Shown here piece after piece: positions 54,236 to 64,000 of a stretch of DNA of 64,000 bases. This DNA comes from Tetmemena sp. SeJ-2015. Taxonomy: Eukaryota; Ciliophora; Spirotrichea; Sporadotrichida; Oxytrichidae. The notes under the pieces were generated by a model. That model was given only the letters and a program-made list of their open reading frames with translations. It was not told the origin of the DNA and did not search any database. The translations under genes and the position numbers were made by a program. Positions within the stretch are counted from its first letter, which is position 1; every line of letters begins with the position of its first letter. The stretch is taken from the NCBI GenBank assembly GCA_027382625.1, contig JAJKFJ010022054.1, positions 25,360 to 89,359 on the forward strand, in the 5' to 3' direction.

Positions 54236-54640
54236 ATGTCTACTACAACAAAAATTACATCCACGACAACAACCTCAACTTCTAAAAGTTAAAAGTGGCA
54301 GCCAAGAAGGCTAAGATCCAAGACAAGGAATTTATCCCTCCCGATCAATAGACACTCATCTTCCCAGTCAAGAAAGAAGAATTACAAAAGTGTGCTTCCA
54401 TTTGCGTACTTGTGAATAACATCCAGAGCAATAAATTCAACAAGAGCAACTACAATATTCAGAAGGAGTCTACACTCACTCTAAACAGACAACTGCTCAA
54501 AGTGTGGAAGCAAAAACTATAACTCAGACTGAGGTGGTTGTGTTCATATTCTTGGCAATGATCTTACTGTAGCTGACTCCCTCATTAAATTTAACTTCAT
54601 AATGCTTTTAAACTATATCTAATTTAATATGTAGCACTTT
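54236..54640 (+). CDS. Ubiquitin-like gene, best copy
   Basis: ATG 54,236 opens MSTTTKITSTTTTSTSKS. One base later in frame the text becomes KVAAKKAKIQDKEF, IPPDQQTLIF and, after an insertion, SNYNIQKESTLTL. KAKIQDKE-IPPDQQ-LIF and the YNIQKESTL strand are the core signatures of ubiquitin. Between them about 26 residues replace the usual 13 or so. No C-terminal RLRGG was found; LNRQLLKVWKQ follows instead. A CSKCGSKN segment with TGA follows near 54,510 and is conserved in the B copy. It is therefore a diverged ubiquitin-domain protein, possibly frameshifted at TCTAAAAGTTAAAAGTGG, and not a standard conjugatable ubiquitin. Confidence 0.65.
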
Positions 54641-54649
54641 GTACAACAT

Positions 54650-55470
54650 CTCTATCTTCATTAGGTTTTGAAAACCCTCGATCATGTATTCATATTTATC
54701 TTATAGTATTTTAAAAATTAATTTATTCATCATGTAATCTTTAATACATTCTCAAAATTTATACTATGGTAAATTGATAAAATAGGTAGTTTTTTATATT
54801 CTCATTATTCATTGAAGATTAAAAATCATTTTAACTCCAAATTTTGGCTCATATTTTTAATATAAATTTCAAATATGCTTATTCACTTGATTTCTCATGT
54901 TCAAAAAAATTTATAAATTGATTAATTAATTTTATGTTGGAAATATTTGCAATTATTTAAAGTTGATAAATGGAAAAAATAAAATCTAAAAGCTTTAAAA
55001 TAAAGATCAGCTTGCCAAAATGTGAAAAGCATGACTAAAGCATAGATCAGTGCTATAAAAATGCATAAAACTTCGATTCATTCACGAAAAAGGCTTTTTG
55101 CAAAAAATGTTTACCCCAAACTTCTAGAGCCACCTTCAAAATATTTAATTTTAAAACTAAGAAGCTTTTCTGTCTTGGATGGAAGATGGTTAAAAGCCTT
55201 TTCATGCTGCTAATATATAATTTATTTTGCATTCTTAGTATTCTAAATTACTTCTTTAAGTGAGAGAAAGCAACAGCTCTATAGAACTTTAAAACTAAAT
55301 AGATTTGTGCCTGAAAAAGCTAAATAGGTATGACAATTCAACCTAAGGATTAATATAGGTCAAATACGATTAATTGATCAGATTACATGTTTTAATTTAA
55401 AGTAAAAAATATTGGCAGAGTCAACTGAATATAATTAAAAGAAATATTATTCATAATTAAATATAATTAG
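54650..55470. other. AT-rich stretch without a supported gene
   Basis: No convincing coding segment. It serves as the upstream region of the EF-hand-like gene. Confidence 0.45.
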
Positions 55471-55475
55471 ATATA

Positions 55476-57295
55476 ATGAAAGAAAAGCAGAACGAATTTC
55501 ACTTCAATTTACCTCGCTCTAAAACATTCCGAAAGTCTAAGGTTAGTGTAACAATAAAATGAACCTTTTTTATTTTATAACCTTTCGAGATATTAGTGAG
55601 TAATTATCATTTGTGGCATTAATTTTTTTTCATTTAGGAAAGTATATATCTGGGAGGAATCGAGATGAGATTAACAAAAGATGAACTAAAGACGTATTTT
55701 AAGCTGATAAATAGCGCTCTTACAGGTGAAATTGGCATAAGAAGTTTGAGCAGCTTAAGTGAATGATTCTAAAGGTAAAATTACTTCAATTTAAACTAAT
55801 ATATTTTAGAAAAAGCTTTCAAAGTACTTAAGGAGTATTATTTAAAAGAGATAATTCATAAGATTATCTCAAACTAAAGAATATAAAACCTAAAAATAGT
55901 TTAAATTGTGTACAATCAGAGTGTAAATACCTTTCCAGTACATAAATATAAAAATAAATTGTATTTTTTGAAAAATTCAATTGCAATCATGTATTTGTAT
56001 CTTCCCTATAATAAAAATAAGGAGTCAACCCCTTAGGGGTTTTATTTATTGCGAACACTTCACCTAAATTTTCAGCCCTTTCTTATAGTGGCAAGTAAAA
56101 ATAAGTTAATAATCCAATAGTGACGAAGTAACTCATTAATACGGGATAAATCCCAAACTACTTTAATTTTTAATAACTCACTTTTCTAGAAGTCCTTAAT
56201 TTTTAAGTAACTTAAAATATGATTATAATCTTTGTGAAGCCCAAAACTTCTTAGTGAGAATTAAAGGTTAGAATTAAATTAAAATCTGAGAATGTTTAAA
56301 ATATTAAATGGGTAGATGCGACTTTGTGGTAGTTGAAATGACTCGAGCATTCTTCGATCCAGACCTTAAACGGAATACAATCAAAAATTAATATGAGTTC
56401 AAGCTTCAGTTATATCTATAGAACCTTTCAACTGAGAGAGATATGATAGCATAAGCCATGAAATACTCCTTACTATCACAAATTCAACTTATACCACCTT
56501 TAACTTAGAGTTTAGTGCTCCCTCGCAGAAGTTATCAAGAATATAAAATTCTCAAAATTATATTTTGTATCGAATTATATAATAAAGCTAGATTTAAGAT
56601 GGTTCAATTGCCAACTCACTGAGCCATTTTAATTTATATCTGTAACTTAATTTTTTTCTCAAATAAGTTTTCAGCTATAATGATCGTTAAATGTCCACTA
56701 CTCATCTCAAGTTTATTTTTGTTAAAAGAGGGTTTTAAAAATTATTTTTCCTGATTTAATAATGCTTGCATTTTATTTTGCAGATCTGTGTAAGAAGTAC
56801 TAAAATTATGTAAACATTGAGGAGCGATTTAATGAAATTGAAGATGCATTCTTATTTATTATTCGATACGAGAAGATTGATCATATAGATTTTAAGAAAT
56901 AATCTTCCTCCTTTGAAAGTTTTCACTAAAAATATTTAATTTATAAAATAATAAATTTTTTATTAATAAGCATATATTGCTTTACTATTTTTATAAAAAT
57001 ATTGAACTTAAAATAGGGGTTATAAAAAACAAATATATTGAGAAGTTGAAAAAATGTGGAATATCTCGTAGTTGATTTTAATGAAATACGAAGACATGCT
57101 TAGAAGGTTTGACAAAGCTCGTAGCTATAGTTAACTGAATACAAAATTAGGCATACACTAAAATTTTAGAGGGAAATTGAAAAAAATTGAACTGGATATG
57201 TCATAATCAGATCCAAGATTTTTAGGAATTGAAGGAGCGTACAATATAGTTGCCTCTATGACTCATGGAAAATCAAATATTGCATATTAATTTTA
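55476..57295 (+). CDS. EF-hand-like protein with a spliceosomal intron, split into segments
   Basis: Exon 1 (55,476-55,541) reads MKEKQNEFHFNLPRSKTFRK. A 96-nt intron (55,542-55,637, GTTAGT to CATTTAG) is followed by exon 2 reading YLGGIEMRLTKDELKTYFKL, INSALTGEIGIRSLSSLSE, then TGA at 55,764. LTKDEL-x-x-x-F followed by G-x-I and L-x-x-L is an EF-hand pattern. Further segments at about 56,784-56,902 (NIEERFNEIEDAFLFI, KIDHIDFKK) and 57,060-57,290 (MKYEDMLRRFDKARSYS, RFLGIEGAYNIVASMTHGK) look like a second degenerate hand and a C-terminal helix. The calcium ligands are poorly kept. A M1 MITE sits between segments 2 and 3. Confidence 0.55.
56283..56683 (-). repeat. MITE family M1, reverse copy
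   Basis: Diverged but carries TTGTGGTAGTTGAAATGACT, TATAGAACCTTTCAACTGAG-like sequence and the terminal AAGTTTTCAGCTATAATG. It lies between coding segments of the EF-hand-like gene, so it is expected to be removed with a deleted spacer. Confidence 0.45.
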
Positions 57296-57494
57296 ACTTT
57301 ATAAAAATTCGTCTATGTTTTTGCAAAATTCTATTATGAGAGAAATTCAATTTAAAATTTAAGTATAGAAATTTAACTTAAAAGAAAACGAATAAGAAAA
57401 CTAGAAGAATTTCAGCTAGAAAATTTATGAATAATAATTCTTTTCATTTTAGTTAAAAATTTTTTTCTTTTTTTTAACAACTACTACTATTCAA

Positions 57495-57895
57495 TATATA
57501 ATAGCTGAGAATTTATAATAAAAAAATAAGCTTTTAATAAAATATAAAAGACTTAATGGCCCAAAAGTTGAAATTGTCATATTTTAGGAATTATAATGCT
57601 ATTAAATATCCTAATAATTTTAAGTACTTTAGGTTCTTTGCTATTTGCTTGAAGTGGTGGTCGAATTAAAACTTTAAACAATTTACATAGAATAAAATAT
57701 TGTGAATGCTAATTTCGAGAACTTTTTGTACGAAGATGCTGATTAATGAGAAGATAATTTAAATATAATTTTATATATTTGTCAACTGACTATCCGAAAA
57801 GTTACAGATCAGAGTAAAATCAGTCAATTAAACAGCAACTCCTGTTTATCATTTTAAATAATCATGGATTTAAGTTTAATTCTAAAATTATGCAC
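57495..57895 (+). repeat. MITE family M1, copy
   Basis: Starts ATATAATAGCTGAGAATTTA and keeps the 5' TIR well. The inner part is diverged (AGTTACAGATCAGAGTAAAA). It faces a reverse copy 60 bp away. Confidence 0.55.
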
Positions 57896-57957
57896 TTTTC
57901 ATTAAATTAACCAAGCCAAAAAATAGAAAAACATCAATTATTGTTTATAATTAAATT

Positions 57958-58300
57958 AAAATAGGCGATGAATAAAAAAATGGGAATTGTAACTTTGAGG
58001 CAGTTGAAATCACAGATTCACACCCTGATCTATAGCTTGTTCGAGAGCTTATAAAAAATTGATATGAGTTTCTTCTTTAATCATCTTCACATCACCCCTC
58101 ACTAGCGAGGTATCATGCGCGGACTGATGAAATTTCCTCAATATCTTCTTCAACTTAATTAGTGTCACTTTTAACTCTTGGCTGAGCGCCCAACACAATA
58201 AATTGTAAGGATGAAAAAATTCTTAAAATTTCCTTGCTTAATCGAATAGTTTAATTATTATTTAAATCTTACACACTTTAATTTCCTTTTTTTTCCAAAA
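57958..58300 (-). repeat. MITE family M1, reverse copy
   Basis: Contains the complements of the M1 landmarks: GGCAGTTGAAATCACAGATT, CACCCTGATCTATAGCTTGT, CATCACCCCTCACTAGCGAG. It forms an inverted pair with the copy at 57,495. Confidence 0.6.
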
Positions 58301-60640
58301 AATTTTTTTAAGTTATTTAATTATTTTTTTAAAAAATTTTTTTAAAAGTATAATAAATTTTTTAAAAAATTTAATTAAAATATTGTTTTATATCAACTTA
58401 GAAAAGATTAAATCGATATTTTATACAGTTATTTTTTAAATTCTGTCTAAATTTTTCTATTTGATAAGTAAATTAACTAAAATAAAGTTGTTTGAAATTA
58501 AAAATTTATTCAGTTTATTTTAAAAAATTTTAAATTTTTTAAAATTTTTTAAAATAATTAAATTTTAAACCTAAGTTTAATTAGTATTTATTGCATACTC
58601 AATATTTATATATTTTTAACATTACTATGCTATTGAGAATTTGAAATCCAATAGCGAATATTATTTCTACAACGAGTAAGATATGATGAAATCAAGTTTT
58701 AAAGATGCTATTCTCATAAATTTATTAATATTCCTCTTGGAAAAATGAAAAATAGATATCTGATTGCGATAAATTTAAATTAATACACCTCCTTTCCTAT
58801 GTCTTGATAGTTGAAGGTAGTTAGATTATACAATAATAGGCAAAAATCTATCTATTAATACTAATAATTTAAATACTGTAATTCATGAATTCTAAAGTTA
58901 TAATCTTTCTCAATGAAAGAAATTTTATTTAAAATGGTCGTCTAATTTATTTATAATCAGAATTAATAATTTAGCTTTCAGTTATAATATTTTACATTGC
59001 CATAAGCCTAAAGGCTATAGAAGCAATTTAGTGTAATCAAAAAGTAAATTTATTTAAGATCACGATTAAATCTAATTTTATTTTGTTATCTTTTTTTTTT
59101 AAATTATTTTTTGGAAATAAATGAAAAAAGATTTTTTATATCAGAAGTTATATTAACTTAAAAATAATTTTATAATTTATTCTTCATTTATTATTTTACT
59201 AGGAGTAATTTCTAATTTATAATCTTGAAGAGAATTTGAATTAAGATGTCTTTTTATTTGACTATAAATAATTTAATAGATTCTAAGCACAATTAGAAAA
59301 TAAGAAGCTCTTCTAATAGACCGCGAATACCCCTTACTTAGATTGAATTCCATTGCTTTTGCATGGCCTTACATGCTTAATTAAAATATAGTTAATCTTA
59401 ACGTCTTTAAATGGGAATAAATAATATTTATAATTACTTTTTAAATAAATAATGCTTAAGCGTTTGGATAATGAAAAGAAGTTGCTCTTCTTTTAAAACC
59501 AAATAAAATTAGTCTCACTTAACTTAAATTTGCACAAGAAGAAATAAAAAAAAATTTTTAGTTATTTTATTTGCTATAATTTGATTTCTAAAAACAAATA
59601 ACCATTCTACAAAATAAATCTATTTTCAGTATAAGAAGTATAAAACTTCAGTGCACCAATGAACTCCCAATAAGTGAACAATTTAATTTCTTCAAATTTA
59701 TAATATAGTAATTCTCTTTTCATATTCAAAAAAATAAAAATATAGACTTCCTACTTCTGAATGCGCGAAATTAAATATATACGCATTTATATTTTATAAT
59801 GAGGTATATTAAGAAAAGAAGAAAATAAATATGCTAAGCAATGAAAAATAATTTTTTTCCATTGCAAGAGTTTAATTTCTATTATAATATTATTGAACGT
59901 TTCCAAATTCTTTACTTTTAATAAGTTTTTTTAATCCCAAGTCAGGCATAAACATATTTCCTCCAATCCAATAGCCTAAACAAAATAGAATATAAGCCTA
60001 TTTTATTTAATATGTATATATCTTCACTTTCACAAGTCTCTTTGCTCATATTGCTTGGATTAAATAGCCTAATTATTCCATTATCTAAAACTTTTATCAA
60101 AAAGTCGTTAGAGCACATATTTAGAGATTTATTTATGCAAGTTTTATTTAAGGCATTTCACACTAATTTCTCAATTTAAATTCTATATTAAAAATTAAAA
60201 TTGGAATTTGAATCAACAAATAATTTGAACTAATTTCAAAGATAAAGAAATTTCTCCTAAATAAATTAAATATTTTTGGAAGTCAAATAAACATTATTTT
60301 ATATTTTAAAAAAAAAAATTTGAAAACCCTATTTATACACTATATTTTTACCACTCCTTCATTTTTTATTTATAAAATCAAAATTAAATTTATTAAATCA
60401 GAGTCTAAAAATAATTATAAACTTCAAAAAATTACAGAGACTTTAGTTTAACATTAAGATTGGTTCATGCTTAGCTCTGCTATCAAAATGCAAAAATATT
60501 GAGTCTCGTAATTCAAAATATTTAAAAGTAGGGCTTTAACAGTTATCTTGGTATTCTAGATGAAGTATTTTCTTTTGGGTTTTATCTAATTGTATTAAAT
60601 ATTTTAGTAGATACTTTCAAAGGGCTAGTACCAATTAAAA
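58300..60640. other. AT-rich, partly low-complexity stretch without a supported gene
   Basis: 58,270-58,570 consists largely of A and T runs. The rest has only short open segments in competing frames. Two inverted T/A-rich runs near 58,310-58,560 could fold but carry no other signal. Confidence 0.45.
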
Positions 60641-60643
60641 TTA

Positions 60644-60967
60644 TCAAATTTATTAACCACAAAGTCTGATCATTTGAGGGATTCCGAATATATAAAAAAA
60701 CTAATAAGATTAGCTACTATCTGACTATTTGATAAAGTTATAGTCTTCGTCACTTTCACCTATTATAAAATTAGATTTACTCTTTGATGAGATTTTTAAA
60801 AATGCGATTCTCCTGTTGGTTTGCAAAATTACTCTCTTATCTCTCATCCACAGGATCTCAAATAAAGATATATATAAGTAATCCCTTAATTTTTTATGGT
60901 TTCCAATTTTAACATATCTATATATTATTAAAAAATTATTGAAGCTCTCAGGAGAATAATTCTGCAT
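60644..60967 (-). CDS. Unknown 107-residue reverse-strand ORF
   Basis: ATG at 60,967 opens MQNYSPESFNNFLIIYRYVK, then HKKLRDYLYISLFEILWMRD, RRIAFLKISSKSKSNFIIGE, SDEDYNFIK. The first 80 codons contain no stop codon of any type. The frame continues through a few TAG/TAA read as Gln to TGA 60,644-60,646. It is rich in aromatic and basic residues. No family was recognised and there are no neighbouring genes. It is isolated in AT-rich DNA. Confidence 0.5.
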
Positions 60968-60969
60968 TG

Positions 60970-62498
60970 TGCCATTTTAATTAATTTACTAATATATTGC
61001 ATTTAAATGGATACTCGTCCTATCTAGCAAATACTTCATAATGTGGAGCATTTATGTGAATGAATTCTTCAAACTTAAATAGTTATTTTCTGACATAAAT
61101 TTTTTTTATAAGAAGACTTTAACTTATATTCTCTTAACTATGAAGCAAAAATCCCTCTATTTATAAATACAACTCCTAATATAACTATTCCTGCAAAATT
61201 AATATAGTTTACCATTTATTTCTTTAAACTAAATTAAAATGTGAATTTTGTTAAAATTTGTGGCTGAGATTGCATTAGATTGAAAAATTAATTAGAAAAC
61301 TGATTAAATTATTAGCCGGCTAATTTAATTGTATAGTTATTATAGTTACTCATGAATCTAATAATTTAATAAAGCATGAAATTTAATTTAACTGAATAAT
61401 TATTCCTCAGAATAGGGACAAGAAATTAAACTCTTAATTGCTTTTACTTTTTATTATAAGGAATTCTAAATTTAAGTTGTTATTTAATTTTTAAGAAAAG
61501 CTAATAATTATTTGTTAATGATTAAGTATAAAAAATTAAATATAAGCCTAAGGTTTTTGCATGTAAATTTTATAATCCTAAGATTATTACATGCAGAATT
61601 ATTTGTAGCATTAGTCTCTGACATCAGAGTTGAATTAGAAATAATAATTTCGAATAATAATTAAAAAGAAGACTGCAAGCATTGAAGTGAAATATAAATT
61701 ATTAAATATAAATATAATTTACCTTTTATTATTTGAGAGCTTCAGGTTCCTATATCTAATTAAAAGCCCTAAATTTTATTAATTATTTGTCTTATTTGAG
61801 TCTCTCCCTTGGTCAAGAGCTTCCATTTTTAATCTATATAATTAAGGATCATAAAATCGGTTTACTTATAAAATGAAGGGAATATCTAGAATCTTATGTA
61901 TTTCTTCGTTGAAGTGTATCTCTAACTAGCACAGCCTTGAAATTAATTTAACATAAAATTGTGTTTATTTAAAATTGTGTTTATTTAAAATTGCGCATAT
62001 TTTAGAATCTCCATCTTACTCTGCTCCTGACGCGTTTTTGTTTATTTTGTAATTTTAAAAGAATTTATAAATAAAAGATAATAAGATTTGCTGAAAAAGT
62101 AAAAATTAACTATGGAAGTATGTAGAAATAATATTTAAAAACTGTCTTTAATACCAAAAATCATAATTAAAATTCCAATATTTAGTTTATAATAAATTAT
62201 GAGAGTCAAAATAGAAATTAATAAAAGAAACTTCACAATAGCTACTCTTTAAGTTTCGTTTTGATACTTAGGCAAGAATGAAATCACCCTTCTTAATTTC
62301 TAAAGAATCTAAATTTAAATTCATTTTTTCAAAAATATATTTGAAATTAAAATGTTTTAATGCAATTTTCAATTGCTTAGATGAAAAGGATTACTTTTTA
62401 AAAATAAAGAAAATTAGTTAAATAATTAGAATAGAGATTTAATATTTATATGCGATAATTTAATTGGTTATTTAAATGTAACAACTTCTCTTTGACGA
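60970..62498. other. AT-rich stretch without a supported gene
   Basis: No convincing coding segment. It contains a short tandem duplication near 61,965 (GTGTTTATTTAAAATT twice). Confidence 0.45.
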
Positions 62499-63009
62499 TT
62501 CTTATCATGCTCCTCAATTTAAACTTAATAATTTTCGTTAAAGTTTAAAAGAATGTCTGCAGAGGACGCCGGCCTTTGCATCTTCAAAAAAAAAACGCAC
62601 TTTGCTCAAGCTATCATTGGAGGTCGACCATGCCAGTTTAGTAATGATGGCAGCAACTCACGCAGCGACACTCACTCGTCCTGCGCCATCAACTTCCAGG
62701 TAGCAGACGAGGGACTGTCGCTCCAAGGATCCTCAGCCATTTTCAGCTCTCACCTCGGCTATTACGGAGTCCTCACTCAAGGTCAGTGAGAGAGCCAAGT
62801 CGTCTGCTACCTGGAAGTTGATGGCGCAGGACGAGTGAGTGTCGCTGCGTGAGTTGCTGCCATCATTACTAAACTGGCATGGTCGACCTCCAATGATAGC
62901 TTGAGCAAAGTGCGTTTTTTTTGAAGATGCAAAGGCCGGCGTCATTAGCAGACATTCTTTTAACTTTAACGAAAATTATTAAGTTTAAATTGAGGAGCAT
63001 GATAAGAAT
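62499..63009. repeat. Fold-back element with about 215-bp GC-rich arms
   Basis: ATTCTTATCATGCTCCTCAA at the left is mirrored at the right, and the arms match inward to GGTAGCAGACGA (about 62,710) and its complement (62,803). The loop is about 90 bases. The arms are sharply more GC-rich than their surroundings from the point AATGTCTGC. Each arm can be read as an open frame (HFAQAIIGGRPCQFSNDG), but because the arms are inverted copies this could be a captured coding piece or chance. It shares the motif around TTTGCTCAAGCTA with the element at 11,298-11,680. Confidence 0.85.
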
Positions 63010-63379
63010 TAAAAAAATTTTAATTTAAATTTAACCCAAAAAAAATTTATGAAAAAATTTAAAATTCTATTTAATTATTTAAATTTTTTCTTTATTTTTA
63101 AAAAGTAATCCTTTTCATCTAACCTTAAAATTATATTCAAAACTAATTTATTGCATTAAATTAAGAAGATTTTCAGTTAACTTGTATTCAACTTATTTTA
63201 AACTGTTATTTTACCCTAATTTTATTTTTTTAAATTATTAAAATAGTACTTGATTAAAGAAAATCAAGTAAATAAGTGAATGAATTATATCAATTCAATT
63301 CTTATCTATTAAAATCGTAGAATTAACTTTTACCAGTAATTACTTGGAATCATAATTTTCCATGAATAGTTATTTTTTT

Positions 63380-63480
63380 ACATAATTATTGTTTACATTT
63401 TACAAATTTGTGATAGTATATCTTAATTTTAGTTGAAAACTGATTAATGCTAAAAACTATTCTTATTGTTAAGGTAGCAT
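63380..63480 (+). repeat. Third copy of the block upstream of the signal-peptide genes
   Basis: GTTTACATTTTACAAATTTG and AGTATATCTTAATTTTAGTT match sequences near 18,845 and 42,360, which lie upstream of the two signal-peptide segments. No third signal-peptide segment is seen before the window ends. Confidence 0.5.
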
Positions 63481-63529
63481 TTTTAAAATAGGGGTAAAGG
63501 TTTCTTAAATATACTGTCAATTAATCTAA

Positions 63530-64000
63530 CTTAATTCAACGAGATCATCTCAAGCCTTCAGTAGTAAGCTAGAGAAGATCTCGCACAGAGTCTCCAGAGT
63601 ATCGAAACTTAGATCCTGCCCCTGGCAAACATGCTCAGCACAAGATACCAGTACAGGATGTTGCTAGAGCTAAAAAAACTGATTCATTCTCAATTCCAGC
63701 ACAACAGATTGCTTCAATCAGAGCTTTTAAGGTGTCCTCCCTGCTTCTGAGCGATTAAGAGTCTTAATTCGACCAAGAATGCCTCAATGAGGTGTTATGG
63801 AGTTACATGATAACTTACAATTTCCTCTACAGATCTCTATAGGTGAACAATATATTCTCTAGTAGAACTGACATTACCCACCCTTGCAGTGGATCGTTTC
63901 CATGCGGAGAGGTTTTACCTGAAGAGGATCCATCGTTTTGAAATGATCGGCTGATCTTGACCCTAATGTAGCTTGTATCTTGACTCGCATTGTTTTAGAA
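63530..64000 (+). CDS. Unknown protein, partial at the window end
   Basis: One frame reads RSRTESPEYRNLDPAPGKHA, QHKIPVQDVARAKKTDSFSI, PAQQIASIRAFKVSSLLLSD, ECLNEVLWSYMITYNFLYRS, TDITHPCSGSFPCGEVLPEE to a TGA at 63,939, and remains open beyond it. The region is richer in GC than the spacers. TAA/TAG read as Gln occur only a few times. No family was recognised. Start not determined; the gene may continue past 64,000. Confidence 0.5.

Noticed and set aside
62553..62945. Two overlapping ORFs of 78 and 70 codons on opposite strands with nearly identical sequence
   Set aside because: They are the same sequence read from the two arms of the fold-back element, so they do not count as two genes. Whether either arm was ever coding is left open.
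1..64000. CRISPR arrays, bacterial promoters, ribosome binding sites, tRNA or rRNA genes
   Set aside because: No regularly spaced repeats, no cloverleaf with conserved tRNA boxes and no rRNA motifs were recognised. The genome is a eukaryotic germline, so bacterial signals do not apply. A tRNA scan could not be run.

Overview
The window looks like germline (micronuclear) DNA of a ciliate, most probably a hypotrich/stichotrich related to Oxytricha, Tetmemena or Stylonychia. It is very AT-rich, and almost nothing is open in the standard code. Recognisable protein segments read through many in-frame TAA and TAG codons at glutamine positions. The segments are separated by AT-rich spacers of 15 bp to 3.6 kb, and several spacers are bounded by short direct repeats (pointers) whose removal restores the protein frame. 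The window also holds a complete 4.05-kb element whose ends are C4A4 repeats and whose genes match the telomere-bearing element (TBE) layout known from Oxytricha: a DDE transposase, a middle reverse-strand ORF, and a zinc-finger/kinase ORF. The species is inferred from these traits, not proven.

Layout. 0.9-4.4 kb: a short paralogous gene fragment, a diverged inverted-repeat element carrying an ORF, and a small inverted-repeat element. 4.4-13.3 kb: copy A of a secreted YHYH-domain protein gene, split into at least ten segments, with a 2.4-kb inverted-repeat element inside its largest spacer. 13.3-18 kb: unknown ORFs, a fourth diverged YHYH fragment, and a response-regulator receiver fragment between 14-bp inverted ends. 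19-23.7 kb: a secreted cysteine-rich (furin-like) gene in pieces and MITE copies. 24.6-26.1 and 28.1-29.8 kb: two giant near-perfect palindromes. 29.9-36.8 kb: YHYH copy B, whose spacers hold another inverted-repeat element, unknown ORFs and a ubiquitin-like gene. 37.4-41.5 kb: the TBE. 42.5-44.8 kb: a second cysteine-rich gene and a reverse-strand gene. 45.5-46.1 kb: a palindrome. 46.6-53.3 kb: YHYH copy C, again with a ubiquitin-like gene and other ORFs in its spacers. 53.6-57.3 kb: an unknown ORF, a third ubiquitin-like gene and an EF-hand-like gene with a normal spliceosomal intron. 57.5-63 kb: MITEs, mostly empty AT-rich DNA, one reverse-strand ORF and a third type of palindrome. 63.5 kb to the end: a partial ORF.

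How it fits together. The three YHYH loci share the same order of segments and the same internal junctions but differ greatly in spacer content, so this is a duplicated germline locus whose deleted spacers have been filled independently by transposons, MITEs and other genes. The assembled YHYH product would be a secreted cysteine-rich protein. The cysteine-rich/furin genes are also duplicated. Many unknown ORFs contain one or two in-frame TGA codons, often where tryptophan would fit, so either UGA is sometimes sense here or many of these copies are decaying. Segment edges are estimates unless a pointer pair is given.
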